From: Pseudomonadota bacterium
GTDB lineage: Bacteria; Pseudomonadota; Alphaproteobacteria; Sphingomonadales; Sphingomonadaceae
Length of the DNA: 64,000 nt
Direction of reading: 5' to 3'
NCBI GenBank assembly: GCA_023418595.1
Contig: JAEZZI010000014.1
Location: 1-64,000, forward strand
A program made the position numbers and the translations under genes. Every line of letters starts with the position of its first letter. Within the stretch, counting starts at the first letter, position 1. A model generated the notes under the pieces. The model ran no database searches. It had not been told where the DNA came from and saw only the letters and a list, made by a program, of their open reading frames with translations. Below are positions 1 to 8,369 of this stretch, in pieces.

Positions 1-1148
1 TCGATCGCCTCGGCGATATGGCTTTCCTCGATCACCAGGGGCGGCAGGATGCGAACGACATTGTCGCCTGCGGCCACCAGCAGCAGCGCGTGATGATCGC
101 GGCAATGCGCGACGAAATCGCGCGAAACGGCCGGATCCTTCAACTTGAGCCCGAGCATCAGCCCCATGCCCCGCACGCTGTCGAACAGGTGATCGTGATT
201 GGGGATCATCTGTTCCAGCCCGGCGCGCAGCCGCTCGCCGCTCGTCTTCACCTGATCGAGGAATCCGTCCTCCAGCATCACGTCGAGCACCGCCTGACCC
301 GCCGCGCAGGCCAGCGGGCCGCCCCCGTAAGTCGAGCCGTGCGTCCCCGCGACCATGCCCTTCGCCGCTTTCTCGGTGGCGAGGCACGCCCCCAGCGGAA
401 AGCCGCCACCAATGCCCTTGGCCGCCGCAACGATGTCCGGCTTGATGCCGTACTGCTCGTGCGCGAACAACGTGCCGGTGCGGCCGTAACCGCATTGCAC
501 CTCGTCGAGAACCAGCAGCAGGCCGTGCTCGTCGCACGCCTTGCGCAAGCCTTGCAGAAACGCCTGCGATGCCGGCCGGATACCGCCTTCGCCCTGCACC
601 GGTTCGACCAGGAAGCCAGCGGTTTCGTCGTCGATCAGCGCCAGCGCGGCGTCCAGATCGTCGAACGGCGCATAGCCGAAGCCGGGGAGGAGCGGCTCGA
701 ACCCGTCGCGCAATTTGTCCTGATTGGTCGCCGAAATCGTGCCGATGGTGCGACCGTGAAAGGCATTGTTGAAGGTGATCAGCTTGTGCCGCTGCGGATT
801 GCCGTTCGCGTGATGGAAGCGCCGCGCGGTCTTGATCGCGCATTCGACCGCTTCGGCACCCGAATTGGTCAGGAACACGGTATCGGCGAAGCTGTTGTCT
901 ACCAGCCGCTGGGCAAACGCCTCGCCCTGCGGGCTGCCGTAAAGATTGGAAACATGCATCAGCGTCGCGGCCTGATCCGCGATTGCCTTGGTCAGATGCG
1001 GATGGCCATGGCCCAGGCAATTGACCGCGATGCCGCTCGCGAAATCCAGATAACGCTCGCCGCGCTCGCCGATCAGATAGCATCCCTCGCCGCGCACCGG
1101 CCGCACATCGCACCGCGGGTAAACGGGCATGAGGGCGGTGATGGTCAT
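1..1148 (-). CDS. argD: Acetylornithine aminotransferase, 3' end cut by window edge
   Basis: PLP-dependent class III aminotransferase that converts N-acetylglutamate semialdehyde to N-acetylornithine in arginine synthesis, in the cytoplasm. About 382 residues are visible. The ATG at 1148 has AGGAGT upstream. Family signatures are seen in order: FASGIAVNCLGH, the NSGAEAVE phosphate-binding loop, HGRTIGT, LVLDEVQCGYGRTG, then AAAKGIGGGFP with the expected PLP lysine at residue 244. The C-terminal few residues are missing because the gene runs off the left edge. ArgD and succinylornithine or N-succinyl-DAP aminotransferase cannot be separated by sequence alone; in bacteria one enzyme often does both jobs. 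Confidence 0.93.
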   Translation of the reverse strand, partial: MTITALMPVYPRCDVRPVRGEGCYLIGERGERYLDFASGIAVNCLGHGHPHLTKAIADQAATLMHVSNLYGSPQGEAFAQRLVDNSFADTVFLTNSGAEAVECAIKTARRFHHANGNPQRHKLITFNNAFHGRTIGTISATNQDKLRDGFEPLLPGFGYAPFDDLDAALALIDDETAGFLVEPVQGEGGIRPASQAFLQGLRKACDEHGLLLVLDEVQCGYGRTGTLFAHEQYGIKPDIVAAAKGIGGGFPLGACLATEKAAKGMVAGTHGSTYGGGPLACAAGQAVLDVMLEDGFLDQVKTSGERLRAGLEQMIPNHDHLFDSVRGMGLMLGLKLKDPAVSRDFVAHCRDHHALLLVAAGDNVVRILPPLVIEESHIAEAI

Positions 1149-1202
1149 CGGGGTCACTCCTGAAGAAAGATGGTGCGGGAAAAACTCTGCTGAAAACACG
1201 AA

Positions 1203-1223
1203 GGGCGGCCCAGCGGACCGCCC
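1203..1223 (-). terminator. Probable terminator of the ABC permease gene
   Basis: Minus-strand hairpin with a 9-bp GC stem (GGGCGGTCC with GGGCCGCCC, one wobble pair) and a 3-base loop, followed by a T-containing stretch (TTCGTGTTTTC). It lies between the end of the permease gene and the argD ribosome binding site. Confidence 0.5.
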
Positions 1224-1278
1224 GGATCGCATCTCTACCGGGGGCGGCGGGCGCGCGTCAACACCGCGCCCCGCACGC

Positions 1279-2124
1279 TCAATTCTTGATGTTCCAGCCG
1301 CGCTTGAGCAGCGTGTAGCAGGCCAGGCCGAGCGCGATGTTGACGCCCAGGATCACCACGCTCCCGACCAGGATCGGCGAGTCCGCCGCGCCCAGGAAGC
1401 CATAGCGGAAGCCCGAGATGACGTAGAAGAACGGGTTGGCGTGGCTGATCGCCTGAAATGCGGGCGACAGCCGCTCGACCGAATAGAATGTGCCCGACAG
1501 CAGCGCGAGTGGGGCGACAACGAAATTGGTGACCGCGGCGGCATGGTCGAACTTTTCCGCCCAGATCGACGTCATCACGCCAAGCAGGGCGAGGAACAGC
1601 GACCCCAGAAACCCGAACCACAGGATTGCCCACAGATGCACCGGGGTCACGTCGACGCCCGGCCACAGTGCCATCGCCAGCCAGACCGCGCCACCGACCA
1701 GAAACGCGCGCGTAACCGCGCCGCCGACCAGCCCTGCCAGCAGCTCGCCGGTGGACAGAGGCGGCATCAGATAATCGACGATCGTCCCCTGGATCTTGCC
1801 GACCAGCAGCGAAAAGCTCGCATTGGCGAACGCATTCTGGATCATCCCCATCACGATCAGGCCGGGCGCGAGGAAATCGGCGAAGCGAAACACCTGGCCC
1901 TCGAGGCTGACGGTGCGGCCGCTGCCGCCCAACGCGACCGAAAAGATGACGAGAAAAAGCAGCGTGGTGACGGCGGGCGCCCAGACGGTCTGGAGCTGCA
2001 CCTTGAAGAAGCGCCGCACCTCCTTGATATAGAGGGTCTTCAGGCCACCCCAATTGACGTTCCGAATCACCGGATCGCCGGGTTGGCCAAATCTGATTTC
2101 GCCGTGTTTGGGCTGGTCGGTCAT
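1279..2124 (-). CDS. ABC-2 type transporter permease
   Basis: Integral inner-membrane permease of the ABC-2 (NodJ/YadH-like) family, 281 aa. Six hydrophobic segments are visible, roughly at residues 48-68, 85-108, 128-152, 165-190, 203-220 and 245-268. The first is preceded by a short cytoplasmic N-terminus with an amphipathic KEVRRFFKVQLQT stretch, as usual in the family. I chose the ATG at 2124 (MTDQPKHGEI); an open frame continues to 2175 but would run close to the divergent gcrA start. No ATPase partner is encoded next to it on the visible side, so the cognate ATP-binding protein must be elsewhere. The substrate cannot be told; relatives export polysaccharides, lipids or drugs. Confidence 0.82.
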   Translation of the reverse strand: MTDQPKHGEIRFGQPGDPVIRNVNWGGLKTLYIKEVRRFFKVQLQTVWAPAVTTLLFLVIFSVALGGSGRTVSLEGQVFRFADFLAPGLIVMGMIQNAFANASFSLLVGKIQGTIVDYLMPPLSTGELLAGLVGGAVTRAFLVGGAVWLAMALWPGVDVTPVHLWAILWFGFLGSLFLALLGVMTSIWAEKFDHAAAVTNFVVAPLALLSGTFYSVERLSPAFQAISHANPFFYVISGFRYGFLGAADSPILVGSVVILGVNIALGLACYTLLKRGWNIKN

Positions 2125-2195
2125 GGGTTCGTCGCGTAGTGCGACCTTTGCCCCGCCGCAACCCGGCACGGACATGGCTGGACTTGAGGAACATT

Positions 2196-2906
2196 ATGAG
2201 CTGGACCGACGAGCGGATCGAGACGCTGCGCAAGATGTGGGAATCGGGCAATACCGCCAGCCAGATTGCCGAGGAACTGGGTGGGATCAGCCGCAACGCG
2301 GTGATCGGCAAGGCCCACCGCCTGGGCCTCCAGTCGCGCCCCTCGCCCGTCAAGGCCAACGACACCAAGGCAAAGGCCGCGCCCAAGGCCGCCAAACCCG
2401 CACCCGCCCCGGCACCCGCGCCCAAGGCCGCCGCGACTGCTCCTGTCGAGCGTCCCGCACCGCCCGCGCCTGCACCCCGTCCACAGGCCGCCGCGCCCCA
2501 GCCTGCCCCGCCGCCGTTCAACATCGAGGCCGACGACGAAGACACCCCCGCCACCCGCAGGGCAGAGGCTCCGGTGATGCGTTCGGTCGGTCCCGGCGGC
2601 TTCGTCCGTCAGAATCCCGGCGACCAGGCACCCCCCGCGACCCCGGCGCCGCCGCGCCGGCTGGTTCCGGCAAAGCCCTCGCCCGAAATTGCCGGCAAGA
2701 CCAGCCTGCTCGACCTGAACGACCGCATCTGCAAATGGCCGCTGGGTCATCCGGGCGAGCCCGACTTCCATTTCTGTGGTGAAGCGGTGAACCCCGGCTT
2801 CCCCTATTGCGTCGAACATTGCGGTCACGCCTATCAGGCGCAGCTTCCCCGCCGCGATCGCCGCCCCCCGCCGCCGCTCCCCTATGGCGGCCCGCGGGTT
2901 CGTTAA
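2196..2906 (+). CDS. gcrA: GcrA cell cycle regulator
   Basis: 236-aa GcrA family protein, a sigma70-associated transcription factor that in Caulobacter controls genes whose promoters carry methylated GANTC sites. The N-terminal helix-turn-helix (SWTDERIETLRKMWESGN, residues 2-19, through about 45) is typical. It is followed by a long Ala/Pro-rich linker (residues about 50-165), longer than in Caulobacter GcrA. The C-terminal segment has the conserved CKWPLGHPGEPDFHFCG and CVEHC cysteines and histidines that contact sigma70 domain 2. The ATG at 2196 has GAGGA 7 bases upstream. It is transcribed away from the ABC permease gene, sharing a 71-bp gap. Confidence 0.93.
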   Translation: MSWTDERIETLRKMWESGNTASQIAEELGGISRNAVIGKAHRLGLQSRPSPVKANDTKAKAAPKAAKPAPAPAPAPKAAATAPVERPAPPAPAPRPQAAAPQPAPPPFNIEADDEDTPATRRAEAPVMRSVGPGGFVRQNPGDQAPPATPAPPRRLVPAKPSPEIAGKTSLLDLNDRICKWPLGHPGEPDFHFCGEAVNPGFPYCVEHCGHAYQAQLPRRDRRPPPPLPYGGPRVR

Positions 2907-2933
2907 GACGGTTTAACCTCCGGCGCACACGCC

Positions 2934-3007
2934 GTCATTGCGAGCGCAGCGAAGCAATCCAGAGTGACACGCACGAAGCTGGATCGCTTCGCTGCGCTCG
3001 CAATGAC
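2934..3007. repeat. Palindromic intergenic repeat, family A copy 1
   Basis: Near-perfect inverted repeat with 29-base arms starting GTCATTGCGAGCGCAGCG, separated by a short spacer. It lies downstream of gcrA. The same arms recur at 16718-16791. It looks like a REP/MITE-type element or a transcript-end hairpin; there is no T-run. Confidence 0.8.
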
Positions 3008-3173
3008 GCGCATTCGGGAAGCATGGACTAGGCCAAACCCCGCAATCCACACAAAATCCGGTCCATTCCGGTTGTGTGAGCCGCCGTCAGGCCTGTTTCC
3101 TGATGCAAACTCCGTAATCCCGCCTCCCATTCCGCTACCGTACCGCTAACCGGGCTCGCGCCATGATCGGCGC

Positions 3174-3602
3174 ATGGCAAAGCGCACTCCCCGTTGGCTC
3201 GCTGCCCCGTTTCGCGACCGTCGCGGTGCGGCACTGGTGGAATTCGCGCTCGCCCTGCCGCTGCTTTTGGTGCTCGTCATCGGCATCCTCGCCTACGGCC
3301 AGTATTTCCTGGTCGCGCATGAGGTTCAGCAGGCCGCCAACGACGCCGCCCGCGCGGCGATCGGCGGGCTGAACAGCGCCGAACGCGCCGCGATCGCCCG
3401 CGACAGCGTGGCGGCATCGGCGCGTGCGGGATCGCTTGACCCCGTTATCACCCACAGCGAAATTGCCGAATCGGGCACGCTCCTGACGGTGACCGTCCGC
3501 CACGACGCCAGCGGCATTCCGCTGCTCGACACCCGGCTATTGCCCGTCCCCGACACGTTGATCGAACGCCGCGCCGTGGTGCGGATCGGCGGTGGCATTT
3601 GA
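3174..3602 (+). CDS. TadE-like pilus/secretion pseudopilin protein
   Basis: 142-aa TadE family protein (Flp pilus minor component). A basic N-terminus (KRTPRWLAAPFRDRRG) is followed by GAALVEFALALPLLLVLVIG. This is the TadE-type prepilin-like segment, with the conserved Glu just before the hydrophobic helix at about residues 22-45. It is then followed by an extracytoplasmic domain. Its stop codon overlaps the start of the TadG-like gene (TTGA), so the two are co-translated. No tad ATPase or prepilin peptidase gene is nearby, so the rest of the apparatus would be elsewhere. The start at 3174 lacks a clear ribosome binding site. Confidence 0.8.
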   Translation: MAKRTPRWLAAPFRDRRGAALVEFALALPLLLVLVIGILAYGQYFLVAHEVQQAANDAARAAIGGLNSAERAAIARDSVAASARAGSLDPVITHSEIAESGTLLTVTVRHDASGIPLLDTRLLPVPDTLIERRAVVRIGGGI

Positions 3603-5251
3603 CCGCCGCCCGCCACCCGATTCTTCGCGATCTCCGGGCGGGCATCGGACCGCTGGTGGCGCTCGCCATGCCGGTGCTGATCGGCGCGGGGGCGCTTGCC
3701 GTCGATGTCGGGTCGGTGCAGTTGGAGACCCGCCGGTTGCAGGGCCTGGCCGATTCTGCCGCGCTCGCCGCCGCGGCCAACCTGCCGACCGCCCAGTCGC
3801 GCGCCAGCATGCTGGTCGCCGACGCCGGGTGGGGCCGCGATTTCGCTGTCATCGCCACGCCGGGCCGCTATGTCGCCGATCCGGCGATTGCGAGCGCAGA
3901 GCGCTTCACCCCGGGCGCTACCCCGGCCAATGCGGTTCAGGTCGCGCTGGAAACCCGGTCGCCGACCTTCCTCGCACGGATTTTCGGAACCCGCGACGTG
4001 GCGATCGGCCGCCGCGCGCGCGCCGCGCGCATCGACCTGGCGGCGATATCGGTGGGCAGCCGCCTCGCCGCACTCGATGGCGGACTGGTCAACGCCTATC
4101 TCTCGGCGCTGACGGGATCGAATGTGTCGCTGGCGGTGGCCGACTATAACGCGCTCGCTGGCGCGGACATCGACCTGCTCGGCTTCGTTGATGCGCTGAA
4201 AACCACCGCCGATCTCGAGCTCGGCAGCTACGACCGGATTCTCGACAGCGATGTGGCCCTGCCGCAGATCGTCGAGGCGATCGGGCTGGCGTCCGCCGAC
4301 GATGCGCTGGCGCAGGCGCTGCTCACACGGATCGCGACGGGGATGAGCGCGGGCGACACCGTCAATCTGTCGGCGCTGATCGATCTCGGCCCGGTCGGCG
4401 CTCAGGACCGGGCAGCGGCGGGGATGGTCAAGGTCAATGCGCTGGCGATGCTGACCAGCGTGCTGCAACTCGCAAATGGCGAGCGCCAGGTTGCGCTCGA
4501 TCTGGGCGCGGGCGTTCCCGGACTGGCGAACAGCCGCGTGTGGCTGGCGGTCGGCCAGCGGCCTGAGGGCAGCCCATGGATCGCGATCGGCGATGGCGGC
4601 CAGCCGATCGTCCGCACCGCGCAGATCCGCGTCTATTTGGAGACCCGGCTCGCCAATGTATCGCTTCCGGGTCTGGGCTCGCTGGTCGGCGTCAATGTGC
4701 CGCTGTTCGTCGAGCTGGCCGAGGCGGAGGCGCGAATCGAGGCGATCGCCTGCCCCACCCCCGCCGCCGCCCGCGTCGATGTCGGCGCGCGACCGGGCCT
4801 GGGAACGATCGCGCTGGGCGAAGTCGATACGCGGCGGCTGGACGATTTCTCGCGCGCCATGACCATCCAGCGTACGAAACTGGTCGATACGCTGCTGGTC
4901 GATGTCGAGGCGCGCGGCGTGATCGCGCTGGGCAGCGCGGAGCCGTGGCAGCGCGTCAGCTTTTCGAGCGCGCAAATCGGATCGGGCGAACCGCAGACCG
5001 TGTCGAGCGGTGCGGCGGTGCAGGGTCTGACCGCCAGCCTGATTCAGTCGACCACGCTGACGCCGCGCGTGCTGGGGCTGCCGATCCCGACGGGTCCGCT
5101 GATCTCGGGTGTCGGCCAGACGCTGAACGTCGCCGCGCCCGCGCTCGACGGACTGATCAACCTCGCGACCGGCACGCTCGGGGTCCGATACGGTCAGGCC
5201 GATGTGTGGGTGAACGGCGTCCGCTGCGGCCAGCCGATGCTGGTGGGATGA
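3599..5251 (+). CDS. TadG-like membrane-anchored protein
   Basis: 550-aa protein beginning at a TTG that overlaps the tadE stop. The N-terminal membrane segment (GPLVALAMPVLIGAGALAVD, residues about 16-35) followed by LQGLADSAALAAA is the signature of the TadE/TadG (Flp pilus assembly) N-terminal domain. The remaining about 500 residues form a large extracytoplasmic region without the von Willebrand A domain that longer TadG proteins carry, so the TadG-like label rests on the N-terminus and the tadE pairing. The role in pilus assembly or surface secretion is inferred. Confidence 0.75.
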   Translation: MTAARHPILRDLRAGIGPLVALAMPVLIGAGALAVDVGSVQLETRRLQGLADSAALAAAANLPTAQSRASMLVADAGWGRDFAVIATPGRYVADPAIASAERFTPGATPANAVQVALETRSPTFLARIFGTRDVAIGRRARAARIDLAAISVGSRLAALDGGLVNAYLSALTGSNVSLAVADYNALAGADIDLLGFVDALKTTADLELGSYDRILDSDVALPQIVEAIGLASADDALAQALLTRIATGMSAGDTVNLSALIDLGPVGAQDRAAAGMVKVNALAMLTSVLQLANGERQVALDLGAGVPGLANSRVWLAVGQRPEGSPWIAIGDGGQPIVRTAQIRVYLETRLANVSLPGLGSLVGVNVPLFVELAEAEARIEAIACPTPAAARVDVGARPGLGTIALGEVDTRRLDDFSRAMTIQRTKLVDTLLVDVEARGVIALGSAEPWQRVSFSSAQIGSGEPQTVSSGAAVQGLTASLIQSTTLTPRVLGLPIPTGPLISGVGQTLNVAAPALDGLINLATGTLGVRYGQADVWVNGVRCGQPMLVG

Positions 5252-5298
5252 ACGGGGGAGCGGGCTGGACCCGCCTATCCGCCGGAGCAAATCCAAAA

Positions 5299-5330
5299 AA
5301 GGCCGACGGGAAATACGCCCCGCCGGCCTT
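5299..5330 (-). terminator. Intrinsic terminator of the outer membrane protein gene
   Basis: Hairpin with a 12-bp stem (AAGGCCG, one mismatch, CGGG) followed on the minus strand by six T residues. It lies between the convergent tadG-like and outer membrane protein genes and can also stop read-through from the plus side. Confidence 0.8.
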
Positions 5331-5359
5331 CCATGCGCTCACATGGTAACGGTTACGCT

Positions 5360-6202
5360 TTAGAAGCGCAGGCCCGCCGTCATGCGAATGCCGTGATAGT
5401 CGAACCGGGTGTCCGAACGCTGCATGTTCGTGCCCGCCGGGTTCACGAGCAGGAACGGGTTGGTCGCAGGCGCCGTACCGGGACCGACCGCAATGCCGCT
5501 ATCGTCGTCATAATAGCGCGAATACATGTATTCGAGGCCGAAGGTCAGGTTGCTCGTCACCTTCACTTCGACGCCGCCACCGCCGGTCACACCCCAGACG
5601 TGATTATCGCCATATGGGGTGAACGAGTTGGCGGTGTTGGTGCTGGTGAATTCACGATCGATCTTGGCGTAGGCCGGGCCGCCCGCTACATAGAAGAGTG
5701 CGCCGTTGGTCGCATAGCCTGCGCGACCGCGGATGCTGGCCTGCCAGTCGAGTTCGCGGTTGAACACATAGTTAGCGGGCGTGGTCGAAAACGCAGTCTG
5801 GCTGTCGCGGATTTCCGCACGACCGAATTCGCCCATGATGCCCACGACGAAATTGCCCATCTGCTGATCGTAACCGACGCGGGCGAAATATTCGAGGCCG
5901 TCCTTGTCCTTCACGCACCCTGCGGCACGGGTCGCACCCTGCGACTGGCCGTTGCAGAAGCCGGGCGAAAAGGCGTTCGCGCCCGCGGCGGTGCGAACCG
6001 TATCGTTGAATTCGCCGTCCAGGTTGGTGTCGAATACCACGAACGAGCCTGCATCGTTGCTCTGCGCGGCATAACCGAACGATCCTCCGACATGGAATCC
6101 GGTCCAGTCGTCGTTGTAATCGGCGTCCTGCGCGGCGGCGGGAACGGCCATACCAAGGGCAAGGGCGCCGACACCGGCGCCCATGAGGGCACGAATAGTC
6201 AT
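5360..6202 (-). CDS. Outer membrane beta-barrel protein, OmpA/P44-like
   Basis: 280-aa small outer-membrane porin-like protein. The ATG at 6202 gives a clear signal peptide (MTIRALMGAGVGALALG, cleavage near AAA-Q at about residue 24). The mature part has the alternating pattern of an 8-stranded barrel, beginning DWTGFHVGGSFGYA and ending in a C-terminal phenylalanine (RMTAGLRF), the usual signal for outer membrane insertion. A GGAG is about 10 bases before the ATG. It is probably abundant and surface exposed. Function is unknown; the family contains adhesins and structural barrels. It is divergent from parE across a 165-bp gap that must hold both promoters. Confidence 0.85.
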   Translation of the reverse strand: MTIRALMGAGVGALALGMAVPAAAQDADYNDDWTGFHVGGSFGYAAQSNDAGSFVVFDTNLDGEFNDTVRTAAGANAFSPGFCNGQSQGATRAAGCVKDKDGLEYFARVGYDQQMGNFVVGIMGEFGRAEIRDSQTAFSTTPANYVFNRELDWQASIRGRAGYATNGALFYVAGGPAYAKIDREFTSTNTANSFTPYGDNHVWGVTGGGGVEVKVTSNLTFGLEYMYSRYYDDDSGIAVGPGTAPATNPFLLVNPAGTNMQRSDTRFDYHGIRMTAGLRF

Positions 6203-6367
6203 GTGGGAGGTTCTCCGTACTGTTGTTACGCGGGTGAATATTCGAGAGCACAACGACGGTGGATGCAGATTCGATCCCTTGACGATGTTGATCGGGATCA
6301 ATCGTGTCGTTTTTGCAACAGCATTGCCGATTTGCGGGGCGCGGCGTGCGCGATATAGCTGGCAGCG

Positions 6368-8347
6368 ATGTCCGATCTTTTCGCCGCGCCGACCCCCTCG
6401 CCCTCCAGTGATTACGACGCTTCGTCGATCGAGGTGCTCGAGGGGCTGGAGCCGGTTCGCCGCCGCCCCGGCATGTACATCGGCGGCACCGACGAACGCG
6501 CGCTGCACCACCTCGCCGCCGAAGTGCTCGACAATGCGATGGACGAGGCGGTCGCGGGCCACGCCACCCGGATCGAGGTGACGCTGGAGCCCGGCAATCG
6601 CCTGACCATCACCGACAATGGCCGAGGCATTCCGGTCGATCCGCATCCCAAATTCCCCGACAAGTCGGCGCTTGAGGTGATCCTCTCGACGCTCCATTCG
6701 GGCGGCAAGTTCACCGGCAAGGCCTATGCGACCTCGGGCGGTCTCCACGGCGTCGGGGTCAGCGTCGTCAACGCGCTGTCGGTCGATACGGTGGTCGAGG
6801 TCGCACGCGAACGGAAACTCTATCGCCAGCGGTTCAGCCAGGGTCAGACGCTGGGGCCGCTCGAACATCTGGGCACCACCCCCAATCGCCGTGGCACCAG
6901 CGTCGCCTTCACCCCCGACCCCGAAATCTTCGGGCCCGAACTGCATTTCAAGCCTGCCCGGCTCTACAAGCTCGCGCGGTCCAAGGCGTATCTGTTCGCA
7001 GGGGTAGAAATCCGCTGGAAATGCGCGCCTGAGCTGATCTCGGACGACACCCCGGCAGAGGCGGTGTTCCAGTTTCCCGGCGGCCTCGCCGATCACCTGC
7101 GCGAACAGCTGGGCGGGCGCGAATGTGCGAGTGCGGAGTTCTTCTCCGGCCGTCAGGATTTCCCCGACGGCCAGGGCCGCGTCGAATGGGCGATCGCCTG
7201 GCCGCTATGGAGCGACGGCAGCTATAGCTGGTATTGCAACACCATCCCGACTCCCGATGGCGGCACCCATGAAGCGGGGCTGCGTCAGGCGCTGGTCCGC
7301 GGGCTTCGCGCGTTCGGCGAGTTGACGGGGCAGAAGAAGGCGAAGGACCTGACCGCCGACGACGTGATGATCGGCAGCGAATTGATGCTGTCGGTATTCA
7401 TCCGCGATCCGCAATTCCAAAGCCAGACCAAGGACCGGCTGACCTCTCCCGAAGCGACCGGCCTGATCGAGCGCGCGATGCGCGACCATTTCGACCATTT
7501 CCTGTCCGACCATATGGACCGGGGCAAGGCACTGCTCGGCTATGTGCTCGAGCGCATGGACGAGCGGCTGCGGCGCAAACAGGAGCGAGAGGTCAAGCGC
7601 AAGACCGCGACCAGCGCACGCAAGCTCCGCTTGCCCGGCAAGCTGACCGATTGTTCCGCCGACAGTCCCGAAGGCACCGAACTCTTCATCGTCGAAGGCG
7701 ATTCGGCGGGCGGATCGGCCAAGCAGGCGCGCGACCGCAAGACCCAGGCGATCCTGCCCATCCGCGGCAAGATCCTGAACGTCGCTTCGGCCACCGCGGC
7801 GAAGATTCTCGCCAATCAGGAAATCGCCGACCTGACGCTGGCGATGGGCTGCGGCACCCGCAAGGATTGCGACCCGACCGCGCTTCGCTACGACCGCATC
7901 ATCATCATGACCGATGCCGATGTCGACGGCGCGCATATCGCGACGCTATTGATGACCTTCTTCTTTCAGGAAATGCCCGATCTGGTGCGGCGCGGGCATC
8001 TCTATCTCGCCCAGCCGCCGCTCTATCGGCTGACCGTCGGCGCCAAATCGCTCTACGCCCGCGACGACGCGCACCGTGCGAAGATCGAGGCCGGACCGTT
8101 CAAGGGCAAAAAGGTCGAGGTCGCGCGCTTCAAGGGGCTGGGCGAAATGAATCCCGTCCAGCTGCGCGAAACGACGATGGACCCCAAAACCCGCAACCTG
8201 ATCCGCATCACCCTGCCGCAGGAATATGAGGAGCGCGCAGGGGTAAAGGATCTGGTCGACCGTCTGATGGGCACCAACCCCGCGCACCGCTTCCAATTTA
8301 TCCAGGAAAACGCCGCGCGGCTGGACGAGGATGTGATCGACGCGTGA
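6368..8347 (+). CDS. parE: DNA topoisomerase IV subunit B
   Basis: 659-aa type IIA topoisomerase ATPase subunit, partner of ParC in chromosome decatenation. GHKL ATPase motifs are seen: LDNAMDEAVAG, ITDNGRGIPVD and GGLHGVGVSVVNALS. The TOPRIM domain has FIVEGDSAGGSAKQARDR with the catalytic Glu at residue 443, and IIMTDADVDGAHI. The C-terminus NPAHRFQFIQENA is typical. ParE rather than GyrB is favoured by its length of about 650 residues, short for a GyrB, and by a QTK-containing loop (FQSQTKDRLTS). parC is not in the window. Confidence 0.92.
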   Translation: MSDLFAAPTPSPSSDYDASSIEVLEGLEPVRRRPGMYIGGTDERALHHLAAEVLDNAMDEAVAGHATRIEVTLEPGNRLTITDNGRGIPVDPHPKFPDKSALEVILSTLHSGGKFTGKAYATSGGLHGVGVSVVNALSVDTVVEVARERKLYRQRFSQGQTLGPLEHLGTTPNRRGTSVAFTPDPEIFGPELHFKPARLYKLARSKAYLFAGVEIRWKCAPELISDDTPAEAVFQFPGGLADHLREQLGGRECASAEFFSGRQDFPDGQGRVEWAIAWPLWSDGSYSWYCNTIPTPDGGTHEAGLRQALVRGLRAFGELTGQKKAKDLTADDVMIGSELMLSVFIRDPQFQSQTKDRLTSPEATGLIERAMRDHFDHFLSDHMDRGKALLGYVLERMDERLRRKQEREVKRKTATSARKLRLPGKLTDCSADSPEGTELFIVEGDSAGGSAKQARDRKTQAILPIRGKILNVASATAAKILANQEIADLTLAMGCGTRKDCDPTALRYDRIIIMTDADVDGAHIATLLMTFFFQEMPDLVRRGHLYLAQPPLYRLTVGAKSLYARDDAHRAKIEAGPFKGKKVEVARFKGLGEMNPVQLRETTMDPKTRNLIRITLPQEYEERAGVKDLVDRLMGTNPAHRFQFIQENAARLDEDVIDA

Positions 8348-8369
8348 AGTGACCAAGGGGGGAGTAACA

